A DNA stretch of 15,013 nucleotides from DATKGN01 sp964385705 (lineage in GTDB: Bacteria > Patescibacteriota > Microgenomatia > UBA10105 > UBA927), in contig CAYLQG010000036.1 in NCBI GenBank assembly GCA_964385705.1, forward strand, positions 1 through 15,013. The letters are read 5' to 3'. Numbering within the stretch: position 1 is the stretch's first letter; the number at the start of each line of letters is the position of its first letter. Below are positions 6,838-14,098 of the stretch, in pieces. A program made the position numbers and the translations under genes. A model generated the notes under the pieces. That model saw only the letters and a program-made list of their open reading frames with translations. It did not search any database and had not been told where the DNA came from.

Positions 6838-8694
6838 ATGAAATCAGAGGATGTTCGATCAAAATATCTTTCGTTTTTCAAGAAACGCGGGCACAAGGAA
6901 ATTCCCTCTGCTAATTTAGTGCCGGAAAATGATCCGACCACGCTCTTCACCTCATCCGGCATGCAGCCACTCATTCCTTACTTATTAGGTCAGCCCCACC
7001 CATTGGGCAAGCGTCTCGTGGACAGCCAAAAGTCATTTCGCTCGCAGGATATTGATGAAGTCGGAGACAACCGTCACACAACATTTTTTGAAATGCTCGG
7101 CAACTGGTCACTCGGGGATTATTTCAAAAAAGAACAGCTGCCATGGATTTTTGAATTCTTAACGCACGATTTAGGACTTGACCCTCAGAGACTCTATGTA
7201 TCGGTTTTTGAAGGAAATGAGTCCGTGCCGAAAGATACGGTTTCCATTGATATCTGGAAAGAAATTTTTGCGGGGGTTGGGATTAAGGCCGAGGTTGCCG
7301 ACCACGCCTCACCGGCGGGTGCTCGCATATTCACATATAGTGCTCGCAAGAACTGGTGGAGCAGAAGCGGCGAACCGCAGAATATGCCGCCGGGCGAGCC
7401 GGGAGGGCCGGACAGCGAGGTATTTTTTGATTTTGGAGAAGAGCTTGAATTTCATGAAAAGTCACAGTATAAAAATGAGAAATGCCACCCGAACTGCGAC
7501 TGCGGGCGGTTTATGGAGATAGCCAATTCCGTTTTCATGCAGTATCAGAAACAGAAAGACGGATCGCTTATTGAGCTCGCGCAACAAAATGTTGATTTCG
7601 GCGGTGGACTTGAACGGCAGGTTGCGGCAACCAATGATAATCCCGACGTTTTCCGCACTGATTTTTTCCTTCCCGTTATTGAGATTCTGTCCTCGGTATC
7701 GGGGAAAACCTACGGTGAAAAATCCGATGAAACCCGGGCTATGCGGATTATCGCCGACCATATGCGCGCAAGCGTGATGATGATGGCGGACGGCGTCTTA
7801 CCCTCTAACAAAACTCAGGGATATATTCTTCGCAGACTGGTGCGCCGTTCACTTTTGTACGGAAGAAAACTCGGGTTATCCAAAGACCTTACCTATATCG
7901 GAAGACTCGTCGAACCGATTGCAGTCGTATATGAACATGCATATCCGTCCGTAAGCGAAAAAGCGGAAGAAATCCGGTTAATTTTACAGGAAGAAGCGCT
8001 TCGGTTCGGAAAAACATTGGAGCGGGGGATTGCAGAAATCGATAAGGTGGGTAAGCTCGACGGCAAGATTGCATTTAATCTCTATGAAACCTACGGATTC
8101 CCCTGGGAAATGACGGTTGAGGTTGCGACGGAAAAGGGTCAGACGGTCAACAGGCTTCAGTTTGAGGAAGAATTTCGGAAGCACCAAGAGCTCTCCCGAA
8201 CTGCTGCGAAGGGTATGTTTAAAGGCGGGCTTGCCGACCACAGCGAACAGACGACCAGGCTTCACACCGCGCATCATCTGCTCCTTGCGGCGCTTCAAAA
8301 GATTGTTGATCCGTCGATTAAACAGCGGGGAAGTAACATCACCGCCGAACGGCTCCGTATCGACGTCAATTTTGCGCGTAAACTGACACCGGAAGAACTA
8401 TCGCAAATTGAAGTGCTTGTGAACAAAAAAATCAGCGAGGATCTTCCTGTAACCCGCGTGGTCATGGATAAGGAAAAGGCAGAAAAGCTAGGTGCTCAGA
8501 TGGAGTTTGGACAGAAGTATCCGGAAAAAGTCAGCGTGTATTTCGTCGGCGATCCGAAAACCTATTATTCCGCGGAATTTTGCGGTGGACCGCATGTTGC
8601 ACACACCGGTGAGCTAGGGAAATTTAAAATTCTCAAAGAAGAATCCTCAGGAGCAGGTATCCGGCGTATTTACGGCGCTGTCGCAAAATCATAA
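6838..8694 (+). CDS. alaS: Alanyl-tRNA synthetase, short form without C-Ala domain
   Basis: Charges tRNA-Ala with alanine and hydrolyses mischarged Ser/Gly-tRNA-Ala. The ATG at 6838 gives 618 residues, against about 875 in E. coli. The class II catalytic core is present, with KKRGHKEIPSANLVP, FTSSGMQPLIPYLLG, DEVGDNRHTTFFEMLGNWS and VDFGGGLER. The insertion around WWSRSG and GEPGGPDSE is unlike the usual bacterial GPCGPCSE motif. The editing domain is intact in its zinc ligands: HTAHH (H476, H480) and CGGPH (C582, H586). The protein then stops after GIRRIYGAVAKS, so the coiled linker and C-terminal C-Ala (DHHA1) domain are absent. An in-frame GTG at 6799 would place the promoter inside the gene and is rejected. 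Transcription appears leaderless. Such short AlaRS forms are known in reduced genomes; this looks genuine, with no frameshift visible downstream. Confidence 0.95.
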   Translation: MKSEDVRSKYLSFFKKRGHKEIPSANLVPENDPTTLFTSSGMQPLIPYLLGQPHPLGKRLVDSQKSFRSQDIDEVGDNRHTTFFEMLGNWSLGDYFKKEQLPWIFEFLTHDLGLDPQRLYVSVFEGNESVPKDTVSIDIWKEIFAGVGIKAEVADHASPAGARIFTYSARKNWWSRSGEPQNMPPGEPGGPDSEVFFDFGEELEFHEKSQYKNEKCHPNCDCGRFMEIANSVFMQYQKQKDGSLIELAQQNVDFGGGLERQVAATNDNPDVFRTDFFLPVIEILSSVSGKTYGEKSDETRAMRIIADHMRASVMMMADGVLPSNKTQGYILRRLVRRSLLYGRKLGLSKDLTYIGRLVEPIAVVYEHAYPSVSEKAEEIRLILQEEALRFGKTLERGIAEIDKVGKLDGKIAFNLYETYGFPWEMTVEVATEKGQTVNRLQFEEEFRKHQELSRTAAKGMFKGGLADHSEQTTRLHTAHHLLLAALQKIVDPSIKQRGSNITAERLRIDVNFARKLTPEELSQIEVLVNKKISEDLPVTRVVMDKEKAEKLGAQMEFGQKYPEKVSVYFVGDPKTYYSAEFCGGPHVAHTGELGKFKILKEESSGAGIRRIYGAVAKS

Positions 8695-8705
8695 TAGTGG
8701 TATCT

Positions 8706-8736
8706 TTGAACTTATTTCTTCTACATTAGGTATAAT
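8706..8736 (+). promoter_or_regulatory. Probable msrB promoter
   Basis: A perfect TATAAT (8731-8736) lies 20 bases before the msrB ATG. A TTGAAC (8706-8711) is the best -35 but with a long 19-base spacer. The predicted leader is only about 14 bases and has no Shine-Dalgarno. Confidence 0.45.
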
Positions 8737-8756
8737 GCTTGTTCTATACACACGTC

Positions 8757-9302
8757 ATGAATAATAAACTATTCATAATCGCCGGAATTGTTATGCTAGT
8801 AGCAACTGGTATAGTTTTCGTTGGCAAACAAAAGACGCCTCAGCCCTATTCAACTCAGCCCTCAGCGGTCGGGAGCGGGAAAATAGTATCAGGTTCATTT
8901 GACCCCACAAAATTCAAATCAGATAGTGAGTGGCATAAGATTCTTACCTCAGCCCAGTACAATATTCTGCGACAGCAGGGGACGGAGATTCCGTTTACCG
9001 GAGCGTTAGAGAATGAGAATAGAAAAGGGACGTACTACAGCGTCGGGTGCAACGAACCGGTATTCCGTTCGGAGACCAAATACGATTCAGGGACCGGTTG
9101 GCCGAGTTTTTGGGCTCCGATAAGCCCTGATGCTCTCGTACTTCGCGAGGACGACAGCGTCACCGGAGAGCCCCGGATCGAGGTTCTCGACAAATGCGGC
9201 AGCCATTTGGGCCATGTGTTTGATGACGGCCCCGAGCCCACGGGTAAACGGTATTGTATGAATTCAGCGGCATTATATTTCGTCCCCGACAAAAAACAGT
9301 AA
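8757..9302 (+). CDS. msrB: Membrane-anchored peptide methionine (R)-S-oxide reductase
   Basis: Reduces methionine-R-sulfoxide in oxidised proteins. The ATG at 8757 gives 181 residues; a TTG at 8739 would add six and is less likely. Residues about 5-23 (LFIIAGIVMLVATGIVFVG) form an uncleaved signal anchor, so the enzyme probably acts on the outer face of the membrane. The MsrB domain spans about 55-178, with KYDSGTGWPSFW, CGSHLGHVFDDGPEPTG and RYCMNSAAL; C167 is the catalytic cysteine. C147 (in CGSH) may act as the resolving cysteine. Only one cysteine remains at each of the two sites that form CxxC zinc pairs in E. coli MsrB (C98 and C147), so the structural zinc is probably absent. It lies alone between alaS and the baseplate-like gene. 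External Msr enzymes protect surface proteins, which would fit the sortase cluster that follows. Confidence 0.93.
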   Translation: MNNKLFIIAGIVMLVATGIVFVGKQKTPQPYSTQPSAVGSGKIVSGSFDPTKFKSDSEWHKILTSAQYNILRQQGTEIPFTGALENENRKGTYYSVGCNEPVFRSETKYDSGTGWPSFWAPISPDALVLREDDSVTGEPRIEVLDKCGSHLGHVFDDGPEPTGKRYCMNSAALYFVPDKKQ

Positions 9303-9377
9303 AATACCTATTTGTATTGCTTCTTTAGGCTTCGATTGTTAGTATGGAAGTACGGATGTTCCACCCGAATATACTAT

Positions 9378-11753
9378 ATGAATATCGTTAATTCACTGAC
9401 ATCGCTGTTTCATTCCAAAAAAGACGGTACGAGCGCATACGTCTCGCTGTATCTCGATTCGCATGTTGTCGGCGCCTCGTTCTGGTCATTTGACGCAAAC
9501 GGTGAAGTCCACATATTAGCATCAGAGAACGAGGAACTCAGCGAAGATTCGTGGAAAGTGCGGGCTGACGCTATCGATCGTCTGCTGGGGACGCTTGAGG
9601 AACGCACAAAATTAACGGATGTGACGAAGGTCATATTGGGACTTCCCAATATCTATCTTACGGACACCGGTGAAATTCAAAAAGAGATCAGACTCGAGAT
9701 CAAACAGCTCATGGAGCTTCTCGATCTGCAGGCAATGGGATTCGTGCCCATCCATCAGGCGCTTATTTACCGGATGAAAAAAGAAGAGGGAGTGCCGCCG
9801 AGCGTCATATTATTAGGTGTACAGAGTGATTCCATCGCCATATTAATATATAAAATCGGTGTGCAGGCCGGTCTTCGCGAAGTGAAGAAGCAACAGGACA
9901 TAGCGCTCTGTGTTGAGGACGGGCTTGCAAGTTTTACCGATGTCGAAGTGCTGCCGGCGCGTATCGTGCTTCACGGTTCAGAGCCGAGTGAACTTGAGGA
10001 GATAAAGAGTCAGCTTCTCCGTCACACGTGGACCCCGAAAGTAAATTTTTTACATTTTCCAAAAATAGAGATCGCTTCATCACAACTCATCGTTGATGCC
10101 GTGTCGCTTGCCGGCGCGAGTGAACTCGGTAACGTTGTCGCGATTGAGGATAAAGAGAGTGCAGTCGATGAGTCTGCTCCGAAAAACCCCGACGAAGTAA
10201 AGGCTGCCGTTCCTGTTGAAGCTGCCCAGTATGCCGTGAATCCCGGGGATGAGGAAGAGACGGGAGAACCGGGAGAAACTCAGGTAGCAGTTGCCGACGG
10301 GTCGGTTGATGCGGATGCCGACGTTGATACGATCGATGAAGAAGTGGCTGTTGCACAAAAAGACGTGGCGGAAGATTTTGCTGTTGATGAGACTGCAACC
10401 GCTGATGCGAACGTCGTGATGGTTGATGCAGAATCGTTAGGATTTAAACCCGACGTTGACGTCCTTGAGGAGAAAGTACAATTGCGGAGGGATTCAGCTA
10501 TTCCTGCCGTGGTTGACGAGGAGGAAAAGGAGGAGGGCGCGTCTTCGGTTTTACCAAAACTGCCTCATGCGGATTTTTCCGGGATATTCGCTGGGTTTGG
10601 CGGCTTATTCGGATCGGGCGGGCAGAAAACAAAACTACTCGGGATTGCAGGCGGCATTATTGTTCTTCTCATCGCATTGTTACTCTATTGGAGCCTTCCG
10701 CACGCAACTATCACTATCCGTGAAATACAGAAGTCCGTTGATGCCGCGGATGCCATCACCATCGACCCGAATGCGACAACGGTGGATGCCCAGAACAAAG
10801 TTATTCCCGGTAAAAAAGAGGAACAGTCGGTAAATGGTGAGAAAACCATTCCCGTGAACGGGAAAAAGGACGTAGGTGATCCGGCGAAAGGGGTTGTCAC
10901 AATTTACAACAAGTCGCTTGATGAGATGACGTTCAAAAAAGGGACAAAACTTACAACCGGCGGATTACAATTTACTTTGGACACCGACGTTGATATTGCC
11001 TCAGCAAGCGAAAATATCGGATCATTAACGTTTGGTAAAACTACGGCGAATGTTACGGCAGTCGCAATCGGGACGCAAAGCAATCTTCCCGCCGGAAATG
11101 ACTTTACCATCGCGGACAACTCAACAAGTGTTGCACAAGCCCACAATGATCAGCCTTTCACCGGAGGAACGAGCAAGCAGATTACGGTTGTTGCAAAATC
11201 TGATTATGATGCATTGGTGAAAGCGGAGTCAACGGATCTTGTGGGTCAGGCCCAACAGCAATTGTCAGCCGCCATCGGCGGAAATGAAAAACTTATAGAC
11301 GGTACAGTCACCACCAACGTCACACAAAAAACGTTCAACCAACAGATAGATCAGCAGGCATCTCAGCTCACCGGAAAACTGACGATCACCGTCAGCGGTA
11401 TCGCCTATAATGAGGCAGATGTCCGGGCATATCTCACGTCGACACTCGGAGATAAGATACCGGCAGGTTATACGATCGACGAAGCAAGAACCGTGATATC
11501 CGTAAGCGGCGTAACCGTGAAAAAAAACGGAACCATCACGGCGAATGTGGCGATGCATGCTTTTGCATTGCCGACTATAGATACCACGGCGGTGAAAAAT
11601 GCGGTCGCGGGCAAGGGAATTTCCTTTGTACAAACGTATGCCAAAACGCTCATCGGAGTTGCGGGGCTTGAGGTGTCATTCCGCTTGAGTCCGACCAAAC
11701 AGTGGCTTCCACTAAACAAAAATAATATTACCGTTTCTCTCGCAATTCAATAA
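9378..11753 (+). CDS. PilM-like/baseplate-J-like single-pass membrane protein
   Basis: A 791-residue protein. The ATG at 9378 is the first good start; an extension to 9312 needs TTG and gives an unconvincing N-terminus. The cytoplasmic part (about 1-255) has the look of an ASKHA/PilM-type fold: short beta strands with YVSLYLDSHVVGASF, VILGLPNIYLTD and a late ARIVLHGSEP segment. A long acidic Ala/Val/Asp/Glu-rich linker (about 258-400) follows, then one membrane helix (420-438). The external part (439-791) contains a segment like baseplate J/gp47 proteins (about 500-600: GVVTIYNKSLDEMTFKKGT, then FTLDTDVDI and ANVTAVAIGTQSNLPAG) and a C-terminal beta-rich region. The pattern is one I associate with CPR surface proteins annotated as baseplate J-like. 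A sortase gene starts three bases after the stop. Its function is unknown; a trans-envelope role coupling cytoplasm to surface is inferred. Confidence 0.75.
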   Translation: MNIVNSLTSLFHSKKDGTSAYVSLYLDSHVVGASFWSFDANGEVHILASENEELSEDSWKVRADAIDRLLGTLEERTKLTDVTKVILGLPNIYLTDTGEIQKEIRLEIKQLMELLDLQAMGFVPIHQALIYRMKKEEGVPPSVILLGVQSDSIAILIYKIGVQAGLREVKKQQDIALCVEDGLASFTDVEVLPARIVLHGSEPSELEEIKSQLLRHTWTPKVNFLHFPKIEIASSQLIVDAVSLAGASELGNVVAIEDKESAVDESAPKNPDEVKAAVPVEAAQYAVNPGDEEETGEPGETQVAVADGSVDADADVDTIDEEVAVAQKDVAEDFAVDETATADANVVMVDAESLGFKPDVDVLEEKVQLRRDSAIPAVVDEEEKEEGASSVLPKLPHADFSGIFAGFGGLFGSGGQKTKLLGIAGGIIVLLIALLLYWSLPHATITIREIQKSVDAADAITIDPNATTVDAQNKVIPGKKEEQSVNGEKTIPVNGKKDVGDPAKGVVTIYNKSLDEMTFKKGTKLTTGGLQFTLDTDVDIASASENIGSLTFGKTTANVTAVAIGTQSNLPAGNDFTIADNSTSVAQAHNDQPFTGGTSKQITVVAKSDYDALVKAESTDLVGQAQQQLSAAIGGNEKLIDGTVTTNVTQKTFNQQIDQQASQLTGKLTITVSGIAYNEADVRAYLTSTLGDKIPAGYTIDEARTVISVSGVTVKKNGTITANVAMHAFALPTIDTTAVKNAVAGKGISFVQTYAKTLIGVAGLEVSFRLSPTKQWLPLNKNNITVSLAIQ

Positions 11754-11756
11754 GCT

Positions 11757-12497
11757 ATGGCTCTATATCGCTATGTTAAGGCTCCGCCTGTTAGACGGCG
11801 CGTTCACAAAAAACCCATGTGGTTATCGTTTGTCTTCATGGGACTTGGGGGAGCAATACTCATCTGGGTTCTCTGGCCGATCGTTTCTTTTTCATTGGTA
11901 GGGGATCAGTTATTTGCAAAAACGATTACTCCGATGAATGAAGCCTCTGACATGGCCAAGACGACCTCATTATCGACGGTGGCGTATGCAGCCGGGACCG
12001 ACGGGTTTAACTCAGGAACTGATATATCAGTAAACGCAAACACGTGGTATCCGATGGTGCCTCAGCAACATGTGAATACCGAGGTGAATACCTATACGCT
12101 TTCTATTCCGAAATTGAGGATAAATAATGCACTCGTCACAATTGGCGGGGACAATCTGGATGAGAGTTTAGTGCATTACGGCGGCACAGGAGTGCCCGGG
12201 CAATACGGAACGGCCGTTGTTTTCGGTCACTCGAATCTTCCGCAGTTTTACCAACCTACGGATTATAAAACGATATTTTCCCTCCTGCCCACACTCAAAA
12301 TTGGCGACCCGATCATTGTGACGTATGACGGAGTGACGTACAAATATGTCGTCTATGATATGGTGGTTGTAGATCCCACGGATTTATCGACACTTGAGCA
12401 ACAGTTTGATGATTCATATTTAACGCTCGTCACTTGTGTCCCTCCCGGGACGCTCTGGAAACGGCTCGATGTTAAGGCAAAATTATCAACAATCTAA
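11757..12497 (+). CDS. Sortase family transpeptidase
   Basis: Cysteine transpeptidase that cuts surface proteins at a sorting motif and joins them to an envelope acceptor. The 246-residue protein has a basic N-terminus, one membrane helix (about 22-46, WLSFVFMGLGGAILIWVLWPIV) and the external sortase beta-barrel (about 110-245). The catalytic triad is complete: H158 in FGHSNLP, C227 in TLVTCVPPGT and R236 in WKRLDV. The TLVTC motif is typical; the subclass (D/E-like) cannot be fixed by eye. It lies three bases after the baseplate-like gene and its TAA is immediately followed by the ATG of the phosphorylase gene, so all three are probably translated from one mRNA. No protein with an LPXTG-type tail is obvious in the window, so its substrate is unknown. 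Confidence 0.92.
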   Translation: MALYRYVKAPPVRRRVHKKPMWLSFVFMGLGGAILIWVLWPIVSFSLVGDQLFAKTITPMNEASDMAKTTSLSTVAYAAGTDGFNSGTDISVNANTWYPMVPQQHVNTEVNTYTLSIPKLRINNALVTIGGDNLDESLVHYGGTGVPGQYGTAVVFGHSNLPQFYQPTDYKTIFSLLPTLKIGDPIIVTYDGVTYKYVVYDMVVVDPTDLSTLEQQFDDSYLTLVTCVPPGTLWKRLDVKAKLSTI

Positions 12498-13757
12498 ATG
12501 AATGACGATGAAAAACAGGTCGCGATTGACGCGATAAAAAAGAAATTAACCGGCAAGACACTTTCGTACGGTGAAATTTTTGCGATCATGGACGAAATCG
12601 CAAAACAGCGTCTGGGGCCGGTCCTCACGACATATTTTGCCGCAGCCGGATTCACCCAGGGGTTTAATGACGAAGAACTCTATCATTTAACAAAAGCGAT
12701 GGTAGCAACCGGTCCGATACTGCATTTTAAGGGGATCGTTGCGGATAAGCATTCAACCGGCGGTGTGGCAGGAACCCGGACGACGATGATCATCGTCCCC
12801 ATCATCGCGGCCGCGGGTTTTCAGATACCGAAAACGTCTTCGCGCGCTATCACCTCACCTTCAGGAACTGCAGACACAATGGAAGTATTGGCGCCGGTCA
12901 CATTTCCACCGGAACAGATTGAAAAATTGGTCGGGAAATCCGGCGGGTGTATTGTCTGGGGCGGACATCTGGGTCTTGCTCCTGCAGATGACATCCTTAT
13001 CCGGGTTGAACAGCCGCTCGCATTTGAATCGTTTGATAAAATCATCGTTTCCATCATGGCCAAAAAAATAGCATCGGGGGCCACGCATCTCGTTCTTGAT
13101 ATTCCCGTCGGTCCTACGATGAAAATACAGCACCTGCGGGATGCAGAGCTCATTTCCAGAAAATTTACGTATCTCGCGAAGCGGTTCGGCGTACATGTAA
13201 CGGTAGATATTAATGAAATCCGCGAGAATGCGGGTCGGGGGATCGGACCGGTTTTAGAGACGCGCGACGTCCTTCAGGTGTTAGAACAGCATAAAGATAG
13301 ACCACTGGCACTTGAGGCAAAGGCGCTGCGGCTTGCAGCAAAACTTCTCGATATCTGTTTTGCCGATTCACCGGATCAAAAAAAGCTAAGCGGGGAGACT
13401 GTGGCGCGCGAAATGCTCATGTCAGGAAAAGCGCTCGCGAAAATGAAAGAGATCGTCAAAAACCAGGGCGGTAATCCTGACATCGCAAGCGACAAACTTA
13501 TCTGGGCCACGAACAAGCACGAGGTCCGGGCCTCAAAACATGGGCGCGTGCACAGCATTAACAATCAGGAGATTACCGTGATCTGCCGGATATTGGGGTC
13601 GCCCGACGATAAGACAGCGGGCATGTATTTGAATACAAAACTTGATGAGCGGGTGGACAAAAATGATATACTATGTACGCTCTATAGTTCTGACAAATGG
13701 CGGCTTAAGGAAGCAGTCGAAACGCTGAAGAACGTGACGATTTATAAAATAGAATAA
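12498..13757 (+). CDS. Archaeal-type AMP/thymidine phosphorylase, lacking the N-terminal domain
   Basis: A nucleoside phosphorylase family protein of 419 residues. The motifs match the archaeal AMP phosphorylase branch rather than E. coli DeoA: DKHSTGG (83-89), KTSSRAITSPSGTAD (112-126), SGGCIVWGGHLGLAPADD, then GATHLVLDIPVGPTMK. AMP phosphorylase converts AMP and phosphate to adenine and ribose-1,5-bisphosphate, the first step of the AMP-to-RuBP route feeding form II/III RuBisCO. Archaeal AMP phosphorylases are about 500 residues with an extra N-terminal domain; that domain is absent here and cannot lie upstream because the sortase gene abuts the ATG with no gap. The C-terminal pyrimidine-phosphorylase-like domain (from about 340) is intact. 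No RuBisCO or ribose-1,5-bisphosphate isomerase is visible, so AMP versus pyrimidine nucleoside specificity remains open. Confidence 0.88.
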   Translation: MNDDEKQVAIDAIKKKLTGKTLSYGEIFAIMDEIAKQRLGPVLTTYFAAAGFTQGFNDEELYHLTKAMVATGPILHFKGIVADKHSTGGVAGTRTTMIIVPIIAAAGFQIPKTSSRAITSPSGTADTMEVLAPVTFPPEQIEKLVGKSGGCIVWGGHLGLAPADDILIRVEQPLAFESFDKIIVSIMAKKIASGATHLVLDIPVGPTMKIQHLRDAELISRKFTYLAKRFGVHVTVDINEIRENAGRGIGPVLETRDVLQVLEQHKDRPLALEAKALRLAAKLLDICFADSPDQKKLSGETVAREMLMSGKALAKMKEIVKNQGGNPDIASDKLIWATNKHEVRASKHGRVHSINNQEITVICRILGSPDDKTAGMYLNTKLDERVDKNDILCTLYSSDKWRLKEAVETLKNVTIYKIE

Positions 13758-13760
13758 AAG

Positions 13761-13906
13761 TATGCCAGGTAGTAGAATTTCGATACACTTTTCACTTTGC
13801 CCGTTATCGATAAGCTACATGGCTAAAAAGAGAAATATATAATGGAAGGATATTGAGATTTCGAAAAGTGTAAAAGGCAACGATCGAAATTTCACTACCT
13901 GGTATG
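13761..13906. mobile_element. MITE-like inverted-repeat element with TATG duplication
   Basis: A 138-bp element (13765-13902) begins CCAGG and ends CCTGG. It is flanked on both sides by an exact TATG (13761-13764 and 13903-13906), as expected of a 4-bp target duplication. The terminal repeats pair over about 23 positions, counting the flanking AT, with one mismatch and two G-T pairs (13762-13784 with 13883-13905). They then pair over nine perfect positions (13785-13793 with 13863-13871) across an 11-base bulge (13872-13882). The central 69 bases contain the palindrome TTATCGATAA (13804-13813) and a TATAAT (13838-13843). No transposase is encoded, so it would be a non-autonomous element. It sits between the phosphorylase stop and the zinc-ribbon gene, and the latter's ATG is part of the right duplication. 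A regulatory RNA hairpin is the alternative reading. Confidence 0.65.
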
Positions 13907-14098
13907 TTTAAAAACGTTATCGCACCGATGCAGGCATGGCTCCTTTCTCAGGGCAAATGTGTCGGATGCGGAAAACCGTTACCGAAACCGAATGCAGGCG
14001 GGTCATCCGCCCAGGTGACGTGTGCGTGCGGCCGCATGTATATGTATGATCCGCAGTCCGGTAAATACAGAAGGGCAACACTCAATGAGATCAAGTAA
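13904..14098 (+). CDS. Small zinc-ribbon protein
   Basis: A 64-residue protein with four cysteines arranged as C19-x2-C22 and C40-x-C42, likely one zinc ribbon. CVGCGKPLP and the following CACGRMYMYDP resemble rubredoxin-like knuckles. The N-terminus (MFKNVIAPMQAWLLSQG) is an amphipathic helix and the C-terminus is basic. I do not recognise a named family, and a binding or adaptor role is only a guess. The ATG sits in the right flanking TATG of the inverted-repeat element and has no Shine-Dalgarno; a hairpin formed by the element would bury it. The 3' end overlaps mltG by 14 bases, so the two are translationally coupled and may act together. Confidence 0.75.
   Translation: MFKNVIAPMQAWLLSQGKCVGCGKPLPKPNAGGSSAQVTCACGRMYMYDPQSGKYRRATLNEIK

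Noticed and set aside
9367..9375. -10 box TATACT just before the baseplate-like gene ATG at 9378
   Set aside because: Only two bases separate the hexamer from the ATG, so transcription would begin inside the start codon, and no -35 fits. It may be chance A/T sequence.
13819..13842. Seven-codon frame (MAKKRNI) in the loop of the inverted-repeat element
   Set aside because: Too short, no ribosome binding site, and expected by chance; kept only as part of the longer frame noted in the findings.
13761..13906. Rho-independent terminator for the phosphorylase operon
   Set aside because: The stem is long and A/T-containing with a 69-base loop and no T-tract after the right arm; the TATG duplication fits a mobile element better.
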